A stretch of DNA of 64,000 nucleotides from Cognaticolwellia sediminilitoris (GTDB lineage: Bacteria; Pseudomonadota; Gammaproteobacteria; Enterobacterales; Alteromonadaceae): positions 1 to 64,000 of the forward strand of contig NBOG01000002.1 in NCBI GenBank assembly GCA_002104535.1. Reading direction: 5' to 3'. This document shows, piece by piece, positions 19,241 to 29,449 of this stretch; position 1 is the stretch's first letter; every line of letters starts with the position of its first letter. The notes below the pieces were generated by a model, which was not told where the DNA came from, ran no database searches, and was given only the letters and a program-made list of their open reading frames with translations. The position numbers and the translations under genes are program-made.

Positions 19241-20311
19241 ATGAAAATAGCTTATTTGACTTCTATAGATACAGATGGGCATAGCGCCGCATCTAACCAA
19301 GTAAAATCTATGTGTAGAGCGTTTAATGAAGAACTTAAAGATAGCTTTGTTGCTTTGTCTGTAACTAAAAACAAACTTAATTTTCCCTATATAAAAGGTA
19401 TACAGTTGTCAAAAATTAAGCATATTAAAAAGCTGTTGACTCCAATTGTATATTTGCCTTTTGTTTTAAAAGAAAATATTAAGTATGTTTATTGCAGAGA
19501 AATTGCAATTGCGTTTATTTATACTTTCATTGGTAAAAGGGTGATTTTCGAATTACATGAACTTAATGGACGAAAAAGCCAAAATTTTTTGCTTAATATA
19601 TTAAGTAGATTTAAAAACTTCACTGTTGTTACTGTCAGTGAAGCAGGAAAAGACAAACTTACTAAGGCCTATAGAAGAATAAGGTGTCAAGCTTTGCCTA
19701 ATGGCGTTTTTTTAAATGACTACGATAAATTGTTACCGAACCGAGACGCTTTACATCAACAATTGTGTACTGAGTATAATTGCGAATATATTTATATATA
19801 CACTGGAAGTTTATATAAGGGGCGAGACGCAGAAATAATATTTAAATGTGCACAAATTGATACAAAAATAACATTTTTAATTATTGGAGGGAAAGATTCT
19901 GAGTTTAAATCTTTACACGAAAAGTTTGGTTTATTAGCAAACGTCAAGCACATTCCTACGTTAGCACATACAGATATTATGAAGTATCAAGTTGCGGCTG
20001 ATGCATTGATATACCCTATAAGTAAAGAAAACAAAATTAGTGCATTCACTTCACCATTAAAAATATTTGAATACATGGCGGCTCGTAGACCTATCCTAGC
20101 AACTCGTATCGGTGCAGTGAATGAGTTACTTAATGATAAAGTATGTTATTTATTTAATGAGGACGATGATAGTACAGCTATTATGCAATTACTCAAAAAA
20201 GATTTAGAAATCGATGTAAACCAAAAAGTTAATGTCGCTTTTAAGCTAGTACAAGATAATTATACTTGGGGAGTGAGGGTTAAACGAATATTGAAATTAT
20301 TTAGAAGTTAA
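19241..20311 (+). CDS. GT4-family glycosyltransferase
   Basis: This 356-residue GT-B protein has a central FTVVTVSEAGKDKLTKAYRR and LPNGV motif (about 126-157), YIYTGSLYKGRDAEIIFKC near 178-196, and the C-terminal IFEYMAARRPILATRIGAVNELL near 277-299, all standard for GT4. It begins 34 bases after the previous gene. After it comes a 192-bp gap with no recognisable gene, so the next transferase may have its own promoter. Confidence 0.84.
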   Translation: MKIAYLTSIDTDGHSAASNQVKSMCRAFNEELKDSFVALSVTKNKLNFPYIKGIQLSKIKHIKKLLTPIVYLPFVLKENIKYVYCREIAIAFIYTFIGKRVIFELHELNGRKSQNFLLNILSRFKNFTVVTVSEAGKDKLTKAYRRIRCQALPNGVFLNDYDKLLPNRDALHQQLCTEYNCEYIYIYTGSLYKGRDAEIIFKCAQIDTKITFLIIGGKDSEFKSLHEKFGLLANVKHIPTLAHTDIMKYQVAADALIYPISKENKISAFTSPLKIFEYMAARRPILATRIGAVNELLNDKVCYLFNEDDDSTAIMQLLKKDLEIDVNQKVNVAFKLVQDNYTWGVRVKRILKLFRS

Positions 20312-20503
20312 CTTTCGATATTTACATATAGATATGATTAGAAATATTGGATGTTTTTTATTTTGGTTGTTAGAATTAACTTATGTAATTTGGTGACTCG
20401 CATCAAACTTAAGTAAATAATTATATAATACCCCCTAAGTGTAATTTGGAACGATCTTAAGGCGTTCATCAAATATACAAAGACTTCATAAGGTTTCATT
20501 CAT

Positions 20504-21574
20504 ATGGCGACCATCGCTATTAGTGCAAATACGAGCTGGTATTTGTATAACTTTAGAAAAAACACAATTATCGCTTTAATTAGTGAAGGATATAACGTCA
20601 TAGTAATAGCACCAGAGGACCAATATTCTCGTAAATTATTAGAGATAGGATGTAAATATATCGATGTTGATATAGATAAAGGTGGTACAAACCCTTTTAA
20701 AGATTTAAAAACTCTTTTTGACTTATATCGCATCTTTAATAAAAATCTAATTGATGTTGTTTTGAACTTCACACCTAAAAATAATATTTATAGTACATTA
20801 GCGGCGCACCTCAATAATGTTAAGGTTATTAATAATATTGCAGGACTGGGTATACTATTTATCAATGAAAGTATTCCGTCAAAAATTGCACGCTTGCTTT
20901 ATAAAATAAGCCAGTCAAAGGCTCATAAAATATTTTTTCAAAATGAAGAAGATAAAAATTTATTCTTGAGTAAAAATTTGGCGCCGAAGTATTTAACAGA
21001 TCGTTTACCTGGTTCGGGTGTAGATCTTAAGAGATTTGAGCTTCAAGAAGCTGATGATGATGGGCAAGTAACTTTTTTACTAATTGCACGTATGCTCTTT
21101 GATAAAGGTGTTGGTCATTATGTTGATGCTGCAAGAGAATTAAAAGCGAAATACGGTAACAAAGTTGAGTTTAGGCTCCTTGGCTTTCTTGATGTTGATA
21201 ATCCATCTGCGGTAAGTAAAGTGCAGATGAGTGAATGGGTTAATGAAGGTATTGTTAATTATTTAGGTACATCAGATACAGTAGAGCAAGAAATTGCAAA
21301 AGTTGATTGTATGGTATTACCTTCATTTTATAGGGAAGGTGTTCCTAAGTCATTATTAGAAGCCGGAGCAATGGGTAAGCCTATTGTTACCACAGATAAC
21401 GTAGGCTGTCGCGAAACAGTTGATGATGGCATTAATGGTTTTTTGTGCGATTTGCGCTCAACTGACAGTTTAGTTTTACAATTAGATAAAATGATTAACC
21501 TTACCCATGAACAGCGCTTGGAAATGGGCAGAGCTAGTCGAAAAAAATCGAGCGAGAGTTCGATGAAAAAATAG
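20504..21574 (+). CDS. GT4-family glycosyltransferase with a poly-A frameshift near its 3' end
   Basis: This glycosyltransferase resembles WbuB/PglA-like enzymes that act on Und-PP-HexNAc: NTSWYLYNFRKNTIIALI at the start, NFTPKNNIYSTLAA near 87-100, LPGSGVDLKRFEL near 168-180, FLLIARMLFDKGVGHYVDAA, and PSFYREGVPKSLLEAGAMGKP. The frame ends abruptly in a non-family tail after a run of seven A (21541-21547). Adding one A restores a natural tail (KKIEREFDEKIVIKKYLDAV) that stops at 21615. This may be a sequencing indel, a true mutation or slippage; the catalytic part is intact either way. Confidence 0.83.
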   Translation: MATIAISANTSWYLYNFRKNTIIALISEGYNVIVIAPEDQYSRKLLEIGCKYIDVDIDKGGTNPFKDLKTLFDLYRIFNKNLIDVVLNFTPKNNIYSTLAAHLNNVKVINNIAGLGILFINESIPSKIARLLYKISQSKAHKIFFQNEEDKNLFLSKNLAPKYLTDRLPGSGVDLKRFELQEADDDGQVTFLLIARMLFDKGVGHYVDAARELKAKYGNKVEFRLLGFLDVDNPSAVSKVQMSEWVNEGIVNYLGTSDTVEQEIAKVDCMVLPSFYREGVPKSLLEAGAMGKPIVTTDNVGCRETVDDGINGFLCDLRSTDSLVLQLDKMINLTHEQRLEMGRASRKKSSESSMKK

Positions 21575-21634
21575 TTATCAAAAAATATTTAGATGCAGTA
21601 AAAGCGTGTCTTTAAAATCATAATGGATGATAAA

Positions 21635-22801
21635 ATGAAAATAGCAATAGCCGGTACTGGCTACGTAGGTTTATCAAATGCAATGTTATTAGCGCAGCAC
21701 AATGAAGTGATTGCGGTTGATATAATTAAAGAAAAAGTCGATTTATTAAATCAAAAGAAATCTCCGATTGTAGATGTTGAGATTGAAGACTTCTTAGCCA
21801 ATAAAACGATCAACTTTAAAGCGACGCTTGATAAAAATTTGGCTTATTCAGATGCTGACTTTGTCATAATTGCAACGCCAACAGATTATGATGTTGAGAC
21901 AAATTACTTTAATACTTCTTCAGTTGAAGCTGTTATTAAAGATGTTTTGGCCGTTAACCCTAACGCTGTAATGATTATTAAATCGACGGTGCCTGTGGGT
22001 TACACTGAAAGTATTAAACAAGAGCTTAGCTGTGAAAACATCATGTTTTCGCCTGAGTTTTTACGCGAAGGTAAGGCGTTACACGACAACCTTTACCCGT
22101 CTCGCATTATTGTTGGCGAGCAAAGTGAGCGCGCTAAAGTATTTGCCAACTTATTAGTACAAGGTGCCATCAAAGAAAATATTGACGTATTGTTTACCGA
22201 TTCTACCGAAGCCGAAGCGGTTAAGTTATTTTCAAATACTTACTTAGCAATGCGCGTCGCTTATTTTAATGAGCTTGATAGTTACGCTGAGGCTCATGGT
22301 TTAGATGCAAAACATATTATCGAAGGTGTTGGCTTAGACCCTAGAATAGGCTCTCATTACAATAATCCGTCATTTGGCTATGGTGGTTATTGTCTGCCAA
22401 AAGATACTAAGCAATTATTGGCTAATTATAATAATGTTCCGAATAATATTATTCGCGCTATTGTTGATGCTAATACGACACGTAAAGATTTTGTTGCTGA
22501 TTCAATTATAAGTAGGAATCCTAAAGTGGTTGGTGTGTATCGCCTGATTATGAAAACAGGCTCTGATAATTTTAGAGCGTCTTCAATTCAAGGTATTATG
22601 AAGCGCATTAAAGCCAAGGGTATTGAAGTTGTCATTTATGAGCCGGTATTAGAAGAGAAAGAGTTTTTTAATTCTGCAGTGTATAACGACCTTGATGCGT
22701 TTAAAAAGATATCAGATGTGATTGTCTCTAACCGTATGGATATTGAATTAAACGATGTAAAAGACAAAGTTTATACCCGTGATTTATTTGGTAGCGATTA
22801 A
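21635..22801 (+). CDS. UDP-glucose 6-dehydrogenase
   Basis: This enzyme oxidises UDP-glucose to UDP-glucuronate with two NAD+. The Rossmann motif GTGYVG is at residues 7-12, [13 protein letters not shown] near 112-124, [20 protein letters not shown] near 137-156, and the catalytic cysteine sits in [14 protein letters not shown] near 245-258. ATG 21623 is also in frame, but ATG 21635 ([12 protein letters not shown]) matches the family N-terminus and has GGATGA upstream. The length from there is 388 aa. The next gene epimerises its product, and galU supplies its substrate. Confidence 0.94.
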   Translation: MKIAIAGTGYVGLSNAMLLAQHNEVIAVDIIKEKVDLLNQKKSPIVDVEIEDFLANKTINFKATLDKNLAYSDADFVIIATPTDYDVETNYFNTSSVEAVIKDVLAVNPNAVMIIKSTVPVGYTESIKQELSCENIMFSPEFLREGKALHDNLYPSRIIVGEQSERAKVFANLLVQGAIKENIDVLFTDSTEAEAVKLFSNTYLAMRVAYFNELDSYAEAHGLDAKHIIEGVGLDPRIGSHYNNPSFGYGGYCLPKDTKQLLANYNNVPNNIIRAIVDANTTRKDFVADSIISRNPKVVGVYRLIMKTGSDNFRASSIQGIMKRIKAKGIEVVIYEPVLEEKEFFNSAVYNDLDAFKKISDVIVSNRMDIELNDVKDKVYTRDLFGSD

Positions 22802-22886
22802 TTAGTTGTACTAGTGTTATATTTAAAGGAATTGTCTGTTTGAAAATCAAGCCGGCTATAAATAAGGTTAAATTTAAAGGTTTTAA

Positions 22887-23921
22887 ATGAAGTATTTAGT
22901 TACCGGCGCTGCCGGTTTTATTGGTTTTCATGTGGCAACAAAGCTATGTAGCCAAGGGTATGATGTTGTTGGTATTGATAATCTTAATGATTATTATGAT
23001 GTTAACCTAAAGCTTGCACGTTTAGCTGAGTTGGATAAGTTCACAGCTAACAATACTTCTAATACTGCAGGTCTGTTTCAGTTTATAAAATTAGACCTTA
23101 CAGATCGCGAAGGTATGGCCGAATTATTTACTGAAGAGAAATTTGATCGAGTAATTCATTTAGCAGCCCAAGCAGGTGTTAGGTATTCAATTGAGAATCC
23201 GATGGCTTATGCTGACTCTAATTTAATTGGTCATTTAACTATTCTCGAAGGTTGTCGAAACAATAATGTTAAGCACTTGATCTATGCTTCATCTAGCTCA
23301 GTTTATGGCTTAAATAATAAAACCCCTTTTTCGACTAGTGATTCCGTCGATCACCCTGTTTCACTTTATGCCGCTACTAAAAAATCTAATGAGTTAATGG
23401 CGCATAGTTATTCTCATCTTTACGGTATTCCTACTACAGGTTTGCGCTTTTTTACTGTGTATGGCTCATGGGGCCGACCTGATATGGCGCCTTATATATT
23501 TACTAAAAAGATTTTAGATGGCGAGACTATTGATATTAACAATAATGGTGATATGTGGCGTGACTTTACCCACGTTGACGATATTGTTGAAGGTGTTGTG
23601 CGCATTGCTGATGTGATACCAACACGTGATGATAGTTGGAAAGTTGAAAGCGGTTCTCCGGCTTCTAGCTCTGCGCCTTATTCTGTTTATAACATCGGAC
23701 ATGGCTCGCCAATTAACTTGATGGGCTTTGTTAAAGCTATTGAAGATGAATTAGGTGTTGAGGCGAAGAAAAATTTTCGTGAAATGCAACCAGGCGATGT
23801 TTACCAAACGTTTGCTGAGGTTAATGACTTATTTGACGCTACGGGTTATAAATCAAAAGTGAGTGTTGCAGAAGGTGTTGCAGAATTTGTTAGTTGGTTT
23901 AAAAAGTTTTACCAAAAGTAA
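22887..23921 (+). CDS. UDP-glucuronate 4-epimerase-type NAD-dependent epimerase
   Basis: This 344-residue extended SDR has GAAGFIGFHVA at residues 7-17, VIHLAAQAGVRYSIENPMAY near 91-110, SSSSVYG near 132-138 and the catalytic YAATKK near 158-163. The sequence style (GIDNLNDYYDVNLK) is that of LspL/Cap1J UDP-GlcA 4-epimerases, which would give UDP-galacturonate. Its position right after ugd agrees. A short insertion near 240-260 (SWKVESGSPASSS) is unremarkable. Its 3' end was once duplicated: a diverged copy of the last codons lies in the relic at 27103-27255. Confidence 0.9.
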   Translation: MKYLVTGAAGFIGFHVATKLCSQGYDVVGIDNLNDYYDVNLKLARLAELDKFTANNTSNTAGLFQFIKLDLTDREGMAELFTEEKFDRVIHLAAQAGVRYSIENPMAYADSNLIGHLTILEGCRNNNVKHLIYASSSSVYGLNNKTPFSTSDSVDHPVSLYAATKKSNELMAHSYSHLYGIPTTGLRFFTVYGSWGRPDMAPYIFTKKILDGETIDINNNGDMWRDFTHVDDIVEGVVRIADVIPTRDDSWKVESGSPASSSAPYSVYNIGHGSPINLMGFVKAIEDELGVEAKKNFREMQPGDVYQTFAEVNDLFDATGYKSKVSVAEGVAEFVSWFKKFYQK

Positions 23922-24114
23922 CCGCTTTGTTTAAGTTGCCTTTACTATTATTAAAATATTAAAGGCGATTATTGGGCAGTTACTACTTAATAAGTGTGTT
24001 GTGGGATGTTTTTAATATCATTTTGTCAGCACGCACGATAAATTTACAATGTAATAATTAAAATGCTAAGCAAATATTATAAAGTATTTATTTAGTCTGT
24101 ACTTAAGGACAGAG

Positions 24115-25530
24115 ATGAATAATATGATTTTACCTGTAATTATGGCCGGTGGTTCAGGCTCAAGACTGTGGCCGTTATCACGTCAAATGTTTCCAAAGCA
24201 GTTTCTAACTTTGCATGGTGATTCATCCATGCTGCAAGCAACGGCGGAGCGCTTAGCTGATATTGAACACTCGCCTGCTATTGTTATTTGCAATGAAGAA
24301 CATCGTTTTTCTGTGGCAGAGCAGTTTCGCTTAAAAAACATCCCTAATAACGGGATAATTCTTGAGCCAGTAGGCCGTAACACTGCACCTGCTATAGCCT
24401 TAGCCGCTTTACAAGCAATGAAAAGCGGACAAGATCCTTTATTGTTAGTTCTGGCTGCAGATCATGTGATAAAAAATGAGCAAGCATTTGCTGAGTCAGT
24501 CGAGCAGGCTAAAGTACATGCCGAAGCTGGGAAGTTAGTAACTTTTGGTATTGTGCCTACCGCTCCTGAAGTGGGGTATGGTTACATCAAACGTGGTGAA
24601 GAACTTTCAAGTGCCGGGTATAGTGTTGCTGAGTTTGTTGAAAAACCTAATCAGGCTACTGCTGAGTCTTATTTATCTACCGGTGATTATTATTGGAATA
24701 GCGGCATGTTTTTGTTTAAAGCTAGCCGTTATTTAGCCGAACTAAAAATCCACCGTCCTGATATTTTAGCCGCATGTGAAAAAGCCATGACTGATACCCA
24801 AAGTGATTTAGACTTTATTCGTGTTGATAAAGTTGCTTTTGAGTCATGTCCTGATGATTCAGTTGATTATGCCGTGATGGAAAAAACAGCTGACGCGGTA
24901 GTTGTACCAATGGATTGCGGTTGGAGCGATGTAGGTAGTTGGTCTGCATTATGGGAAGTTAGCGACAAAGATGCTAATGGCAATGCCTTCATAGGTGATG
25001 TTATTGCGGTTGATACTAAAAATACTTTAGTACACGCACAAGAAAAATTAGTGGCGACTGTTGGTCTTGAAGATATAGCCATTGTGGAAACGAAAGACGC
25101 TATTTTAGTATCTAAGCTTTCAGAAGTGCAAAAAGTTAAGCAAATAGTAGAGCACCTGAAAGCCGAAGAACGTTCTGAATTTAAGCATCATCGAGAAGTA
25201 TATCGCCCTTGGGGAGCTTATGACTCGATTGATACGGGTGAACGTTTTCAAGTAAAACGCATTACTGTTAAGCCCGGGGCTAAATTATCTGTACAAATGC
25301 ATCATCACAGAGCTGAACATTGGATTGTAGTATCAGGTACGGCGAAAGTAACCAATGGTGATAAAGATATTTTATTAACTGAAAATCAATCAACGTATAT
25401 TCCGGTTGGCGTTATTCACGCATTAGAAAATCCAGGCAAAGTGCCTTTAGAATTGATTGAAGTACAATCAGGTTCATATTTAGGTGAAGATGATATTGTA
25501 CGTTTTGAAGATAAATATGGTCGCGTTTAA
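24115..25530 (+). CDS. Mannose-1-phosphate guanylyltransferase/mannose-6-phosphate isomerase
   Basis: This bifunctional ManC/CpsB-type enzyme makes GDP-mannose from mannose-1-phosphate and GTP. The N-terminal pyrophosphorylase motif [20 protein letters not shown] is at about residues 13-32 and [13 protein letters not shown] near 176-188. The C-terminal cupin (isomerase) domain has [19 protein letters not shown] near 384-402 with metal-binding histidines. AAGGACAG just upstream supports ATG 24115. It follows a 193-bp gap after the epimerase and is separated from manB by a hairpin terminator. Confidence 0.95.
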   Translation: MNNMILPVIMAGGSGSRLWPLSRQMFPKQFLTLHGDSSMLQATAERLADIEHSPAIVICNEEHRFSVAEQFRLKNIPNNGIILEPVGRNTAPAIALAALQAMKSGQDPLLLVLAADHVIKNEQAFAESVEQAKVHAEAGKLVTFGIVPTAPEVGYGYIKRGEELSSAGYSVAEFVEKPNQATAESYLSTGDYYWNSGMFLFKASRYLAELKIHRPDILAACEKAMTDTQSDLDFIRVDKVAFESCPDDSVDYAVMEKTADAVVVPMDCGWSDVGSWSALWEVSDKDANGNAFIGDVIAVDTKNTLVHAQEKLVATVGLEDIAIVETKDAILVSKLSEVQKVKQIVEHLKAEERSEFKHHREVYRPWGAYDSIDTGERFQVKRITVKPGAKLSVQMHHHRAEHWIVVSGTAKVTNGDKDILLTENQSTYIPVGVIHALENPGKVPLELIEVQSGSYLGEDDIVRFEDKYGRV

Positions 25531-25562
25531 CTTTTAGGCGTGTATTAATAAATAAACATTTT

Positions 25563-25595
25563 AAAAGGTAATTTGATTTCAAATTACCTTTTTTA
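25563..25595 (+). terminator. Rho-independent terminator after manC
   Basis: A perfect 14-bp inverted repeat (AAAAGGTAATTTGA, a 2-base TT loop, then its complement) runs directly into a T tract. It lies between manC and manB and should at least attenuate readthrough, so manB may have its own promoter or be expressed at a lower level. Confidence 0.85.
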
Positions 25596-25622
25596 TAATT
25601 AGATTTAACTAAAGAGATAGTA

Positions 25623-27005
25623 ATGACTGATAAATTAACTTGTTTTAAGGCTTATGATATTCGCGGCAAATTAGGTGAAGAGCTTAATGTAGATATCGCC
25701 TATAGAATTGGGCGAGCGATGGGCGAAATATTATCAGCAAAAACTATTGTTGTTGGTGGTGATGTACGCTTAACTTCAGAAGAATTAAAGCTAGCACTTG
25801 CCGATGGCCTGCTAGATGCGGGAGTTAATGTTATCGACCTTGGTATGACAGGCACTGAAGAGATTTATTTCGCGACATCTTACCTTAAGGTTGATGGCGG
25901 CGTTGAAGTAACGGCCAGTCATAATCCTATGGATTATAACGGCTTGAAGCTTGTTAAAGCCGACTCAAAACCTATCAGTGGCGATACCGGGTTATTTGAT
26001 ATAAAAGCTTTGGCTGAAAGTGAAGATTTTGCTGATAAAGCAGAAATTCGTGGCACTTTAACAAATTCATCTACGTTAGAAGCATACGTAGAACATTTAT
26101 TTGAGTACATTACGCCAAGTAATATAAAACCAATGAAGTTAGTTGTTAATTCTGGAAATGGTGCCTCTGGCCATGTAATTGACGCAATTGAAGCACAATT
26201 TAAAGAACTGAATGTGCCGATTGAGTTCATAAAAGTACATCATCAGCCAGATGGCAATTTTCCTAATGGTATCCCTAACCCATTATTACCAGAGAACCGT
26301 CAAGATACTATCGATGCCGTGTTAGCGCATAATGCTGACATGGGCATTGCATGGGACGGGGATTTTGACCGCTGTTTTTTATTTGATGAAAAGGGACAGT
26401 TTATTGAAGGCTACTACATTGTTGGTTTATTAGCTGAGGCGTTTTTACAAAAAAATGCTGGCGCGAAAATCATTCATGATCCACGTTTAACATGGAATAC
26501 AATTGATGTGGTTGAAGCGGCAGGTGGTGAGCCTGTACTATGCAAAACAGGGCATGCATTTATTAAAGAACGTATGCGCAAAGAAGATGCTGTTTACGGT
26601 GGCGAAATGAGTGCACATCATTATTTTCGTGATTTTGCTTATTGTGACTCAGGTATGATCCCCTGGTTACTAGTAGCCGAGTTACTTTGTGTGAAAAACA
26701 TGAAGTTATCGGAAACTGTATCAGAACGAATTGCAGCTTACCCTTCTTCAGGTGAAATTAACTCAAAATTAACTGACCCAAAAACAGCAATTGAGCAAGT
26801 GCTTGCAGTTTATAAAGCTAAGGCCGTTGTTTTTGATCAAACAGACGGTATCAGTCTTGAATTTAACGATGCTGAAGGTCAGTGGCGCTTTAACCTACGC
26901 AGTTCAAATACTGAACCTGTTGTTAGGTTGAATGTTGAGTCAAAAAGCAATATTCGCTTGATGCAGGAAAAGACTAAAGAGATAATGACGATATTGACGG
27001 CGTAA
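25623..27005 (+). CDS. Phosphomannomutase
   Basis: This enzyme interconverts mannose-6-phosphate and mannose-1-phosphate, feeding ManC. The phosphoserine loop [15 protein letters not shown] is near residues 98-112, the metal site [15 protein letters not shown] near 241-255, the sugar-binding loop [10 protein letters not shown] near 327-336, and the phosphate-contacting [15 protein letters not shown] near the C-terminus. The length of 460 aa is typical of ManB/CpsG. It follows manC by 92 bp with a terminator between. Confidence 0.95.
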   Translation: MTDKLTCFKAYDIRGKLGEELNVDIAYRIGRAMGEILSAKTIVVGGDVRLTSEELKLALADGLLDAGVNVIDLGMTGTEEIYFATSYLKVDGGVEVTASHNPMDYNGLKLVKADSKPISGDTGLFDIKALAESEDFADKAEIRGTLTNSSTLEAYVEHLFEYITPSNIKPMKLVVNSGNGASGHVIDAIEAQFKELNVPIEFIKVHHQPDGNFPNGIPNPLLPENRQDTIDAVLAHNADMGIAWDGDFDRCFLFDEKGQFIEGYYIVGLLAEAFLQKNAGAKIIHDPRLTWNTIDVVEAAGGEPVLCKTGHAFIKERMRKEDAVYGGEMSAHHYFRDFAYCDSGMIPWLLVAELLCVKNMKLSETVSERIAAYPSSGEINSKLTDPKTAIEQVLAVYKAKAVVFDQTDGISLEFNDAEGQWRFNLRSSNTEPVVRLNVESKSNIRLMQEKTKEIMTILTA

Positions 27006-27102
27006 AATATATAGTTTGATTTAATTTTCTATCAAAGCAGTTGCTTTTTGATATTATGTTCGACATAAGTTATTAAAAATAAGTAAAATAATTAGGGACA
27101 AA

Positions 27103-27255
27103 ATGCCAAATAGAGTATAGAAAACCGTGATACCCGTCTCAGGTCTAGGTACAAGGATGTTACAAGCAACTAAAACAGGCTATAAATCACAAGTTAGTGT
27201 TGAAACAGGCGTGGCTGAATTTGTAAGTTGGTTTAAAGAGTTTTATAAAAAGTAG
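27103..27255 (+). pseudogene. Chimeric relic: 5' end of galU joined to 3' end of the UDP-GlcA epimerase
   Basis: This segment starts like the functional galU at 29450. Codons for MPN, then a decayed stretch equal to VIPVxGLGTRML..A(T)K, follow an ATG with GGGACAAA upstream. From about 27170 it switches to the last 27 or so codons of the epimerase at 22887 (GYKS..SV...VAEFVSWFK.FY.K), ending in TAG. The join is in frame, and codon 6 is a TAG where galU has AAA. It looks like the scar of a deletion between a galU copy and an epimerase copy, later diverged. It is non-functional. Confidence 0.85.
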
Positions 27256-27600
27256 GTAGTAGTCGTTAAATTTAGAACACATAAAAATAATGCTCAGCGG
27301 TATCATTTTTATTATTTACTGAAACTTAATACGCGGCATCGCCTCGCTGAACAAAAATTGAATCCTTAATATTGTACTTACCATGATGCTTTTCTTTATG
27401 CCATTAATATTAAGGGTTGAGTGGGCTTTCAGGCGACAAACCACAAAAAGTACAAATCAATATCACGCTTATAAAAAGCCTTTTCATCAAAAAGAGATAG
27501 AGTGCAATTTTTCTCTATCATTACAAAGTGTAGGGCTCGATAATCATTAAATAGAGAATATGGGTTTTCAGATGAAATACTCGCCTTAAAACCCCAGGTT
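27256..27600. other. Intergenic region downstream of wzi, no supported gene
   Basis: This 345-bp stretch lies between the galU/epimerase relic (+) and the end of wzi (-). It contains one perfect 10-bp inverted repeat, CCTTAATATT at 27364-27373 and AATATTAAGG at 27406-27415, with a 32-base loop; it has no T tract of the usual kind. A 62-codon frame on the - strand overlapping the wzi end has no coding character I can defend. The region may be further decay of the rearranged galU/epimerase segment. Confidence 0.5.
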
Positions 27601-29103
27601 CTAGAGGTTATATTCAATAGTCAGTGAAATATTCAAATCGTTACTATTAGGTAACTTATCAGTGTAAGTTGAACGACTGATATCAGTACCTAAAGTAAAG
27701 CGCCAGTTTTGCTTGTCATGTTGAATACTAGCTGAAATTATCCAAACCTGTTCGGCGATACTAGACACTGTATTGCCAATTATTGAGTTATTAGGAGCTT
27801 TGTCTTGATTATCATAATTGAGATCTAAATAACGCAAACGTGTTGTCATATGAGTATTGATATCAAGTTGTGAAATGGTGCCAATTACATAGGTTTTTGC
27901 ATCATTGTCGTAGCTACTGCCAATGGCACGTCCTTCGTAACGCATGCCGGTTTCATAATTTGAATGCTCATAATAACAGTTGCCAATTTTATCTCGTTCA
28001 CCACAATCTGCAAGACTATCGGCCCACTCAATGTAAACCGTACTTGGCTTACCAAAAACATTGAGATGTAAATCAAAACCTAGTTGAGGTTGTGCTTTAG
28101 TTAAATATTGTAAAGTGCCTTCTTTACCATCTTCAGCAAATTTTTGCCCATAAAAACTCAACGGAAAATCAAAAATATTCATGGTATAGCGTAAATCATA
28201 TCCGGCTTGTTGGTTTGCAGGATTCAGGGTGTTACCTTCGCAAACAACTCCGTCAATACCGCAATTTGTTTTGCCAATTAGTATATCCCCAAAAGTAGAT
28301 AAACTTTGTTCCCGGCCTTTTCCTCCCCATTGGGCTAAACGCGTGACACCTAGCTCTAGATTCTTAAATGGTTTTAAATTAAGCCTGAACCCCCACAGTA
28401 AAGTGTTTTTTACTATTCGGCTATCGTCCATTTTTCCCATGAATGTTGTAACAGTCCACGGTATATCTACTTTGGTGAAAGGGATAGTAAATGGTTCGGC
28501 CGACTTTCGAGTCAGCGCAATTGCAGGTATCGGACTAGCGTTGTTGGATAAGCTTAAGCTTGTATCCCAAGTTGGACCATACCATCTATTTTGTTTACCT
28601 AATGAAATCACCCAGTTGCCGATAAAAGCAGCAATATAACTTTCCTCGAAATTGCTACTATTTGTATCGTTTCGTGAATTACTAAAACTAGGAGAAAGCT
28701 TAGCGGCAAAGTTATCCGCAACCATACTAAATTGAACCTGTATGCTATTTTTATCACGAAAAGTATCACCAAAGGTGACAAATCGATTGTCGTTTTTCGA
28801 TGTTTGCGCTTTTATACGTATTTGGTTTTTGCTCGCTAATTGAAATTGATATTTTATATAGTGATAAGCGTTTAACTGGTTAGGAGTTAAGTTGTTAAGT
28901 TCTATATTTTTAATATCTCGTATAATATCATGCCACATTAATGGGTAGGTTGTGACTGGTGTTATAATGTGGCCAGTATCTGCTAGTAGTTGAATATTAG
29001 CTTTTAAGTATATGTTAGAGGTATTGACCCAAGGATCAGCTTGAGTGTTTTGATGTAACATAAAAATTGTTAGAGTGATGAATATTGAAATTAATTTTTT
29101 CAT
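27601..29103 (-). CDS. Wzi-family capsule assembly outer-membrane protein
   Basis: This 500-residue exported protein has a signal peptide (MKKLISIFITLTIFMLHQNTQA). An N-terminal alpha-helical part (about 30-100) is followed by an outer-membrane beta-barrel of alternating amphipathic strands ending in a terminal aromatic-type strand (ISLTIEYNL). FIGNWVISLGKQNRWYGPTWDTSLSLSNN near 160-190 is the family's recognisable core. Wzi binds or organises surface polysaccharide. It is the only gene of the locus on the - strand, lying between the relic and galU, so it must have its own promoter near 29.1 kb. Confidence 0.88.
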   Translation of the reverse strand: MKKLISIFITLTIFMLHQNTQADPWVNTSNIYLKANIQLLADTGHIITPVTTYPLMWHDIIRDIKNIELNNLTPNQLNAYHYIKYQFQLASKNQIRIKAQTSKNDNRFVTFGDTFRDKNSIQVQFSMVADNFAAKLSPSFSNSRNDTNSSNFEESYIAAFIGNWVISLGKQNRWYGPTWDTSLSLSNNASPIPAIALTRKSAEPFTIPFTKVDIPWTVTTFMGKMDDSRIVKNTLLWGFRLNLKPFKNLELGVTRLAQWGGKGREQSLSTFGDILIGKTNCGIDGVVCEGNTLNPANQQAGYDLRYTMNIFDFPLSFYGQKFAEDGKEGTLQYLTKAQPQLGFDLHLNVFGKPSTVYIEWADSLADCGERDKIGNCYYEHSNYETGMRYEGRAIGSSYDNDAKTYVIGTISQLDINTHMTTRLRYLDLNYDNQDKAPNNSIIGNTVSSIAEQVWIISASIQHDKQNWRFTLGTDISRSTYTDKLPNSNDLNISLTIEYNL

Positions 29104-29449
29104 TAAATTTATGTTGCTCTGAAAGTTAAGACGTAACTAAAAATTACAAAATATTGATTTATGGCTAAAGTAGCTTGAGTTGAAAATTAATTATATCTTT
29201 TTCGCTGTTGTATGAATAGTTGCGTTACTTAAAATGCCCCTAACTCCACGAAAACATAAAGTTAATTTTACAGTGGTGAACAAAGATATTAACGACCTGC
29301 ACTGTTGTGCTGTGGGGGCAATACTTAAGCTGAGTTTAGATCTTGTTTTTCGTAATTTAAAGTATATATTCATATTTTTATCTATAAAGTCCATGACAAC
29401 TAGATAAACAAGCCATACAATTAGTAAAGAATTGCAATTAAGGAAAAAA
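29104..29449. other. Divergent intergenic region between wzi and galU
   Basis: These 346 bp separate two divergent genes and must carry both promoters. I cannot name a convincing -35/-10 pair. A + strand frame from ATG 29231 (MPLTPRKHKVNFTVVNKDIN..., about 57 codons) runs through it, but has no ribosome binding site and no similarity I recognise. The galU ribosome binding site AAGGAAAAAA is at about 29440-29449. Confidence 0.45.

Noticed and set aside
29231-29404. 57-codon frame between wzi and galU
   Set aside because: It has no ribosome binding site or recognisable similarity; it could be a decayed gene fragment, but nothing supports it.
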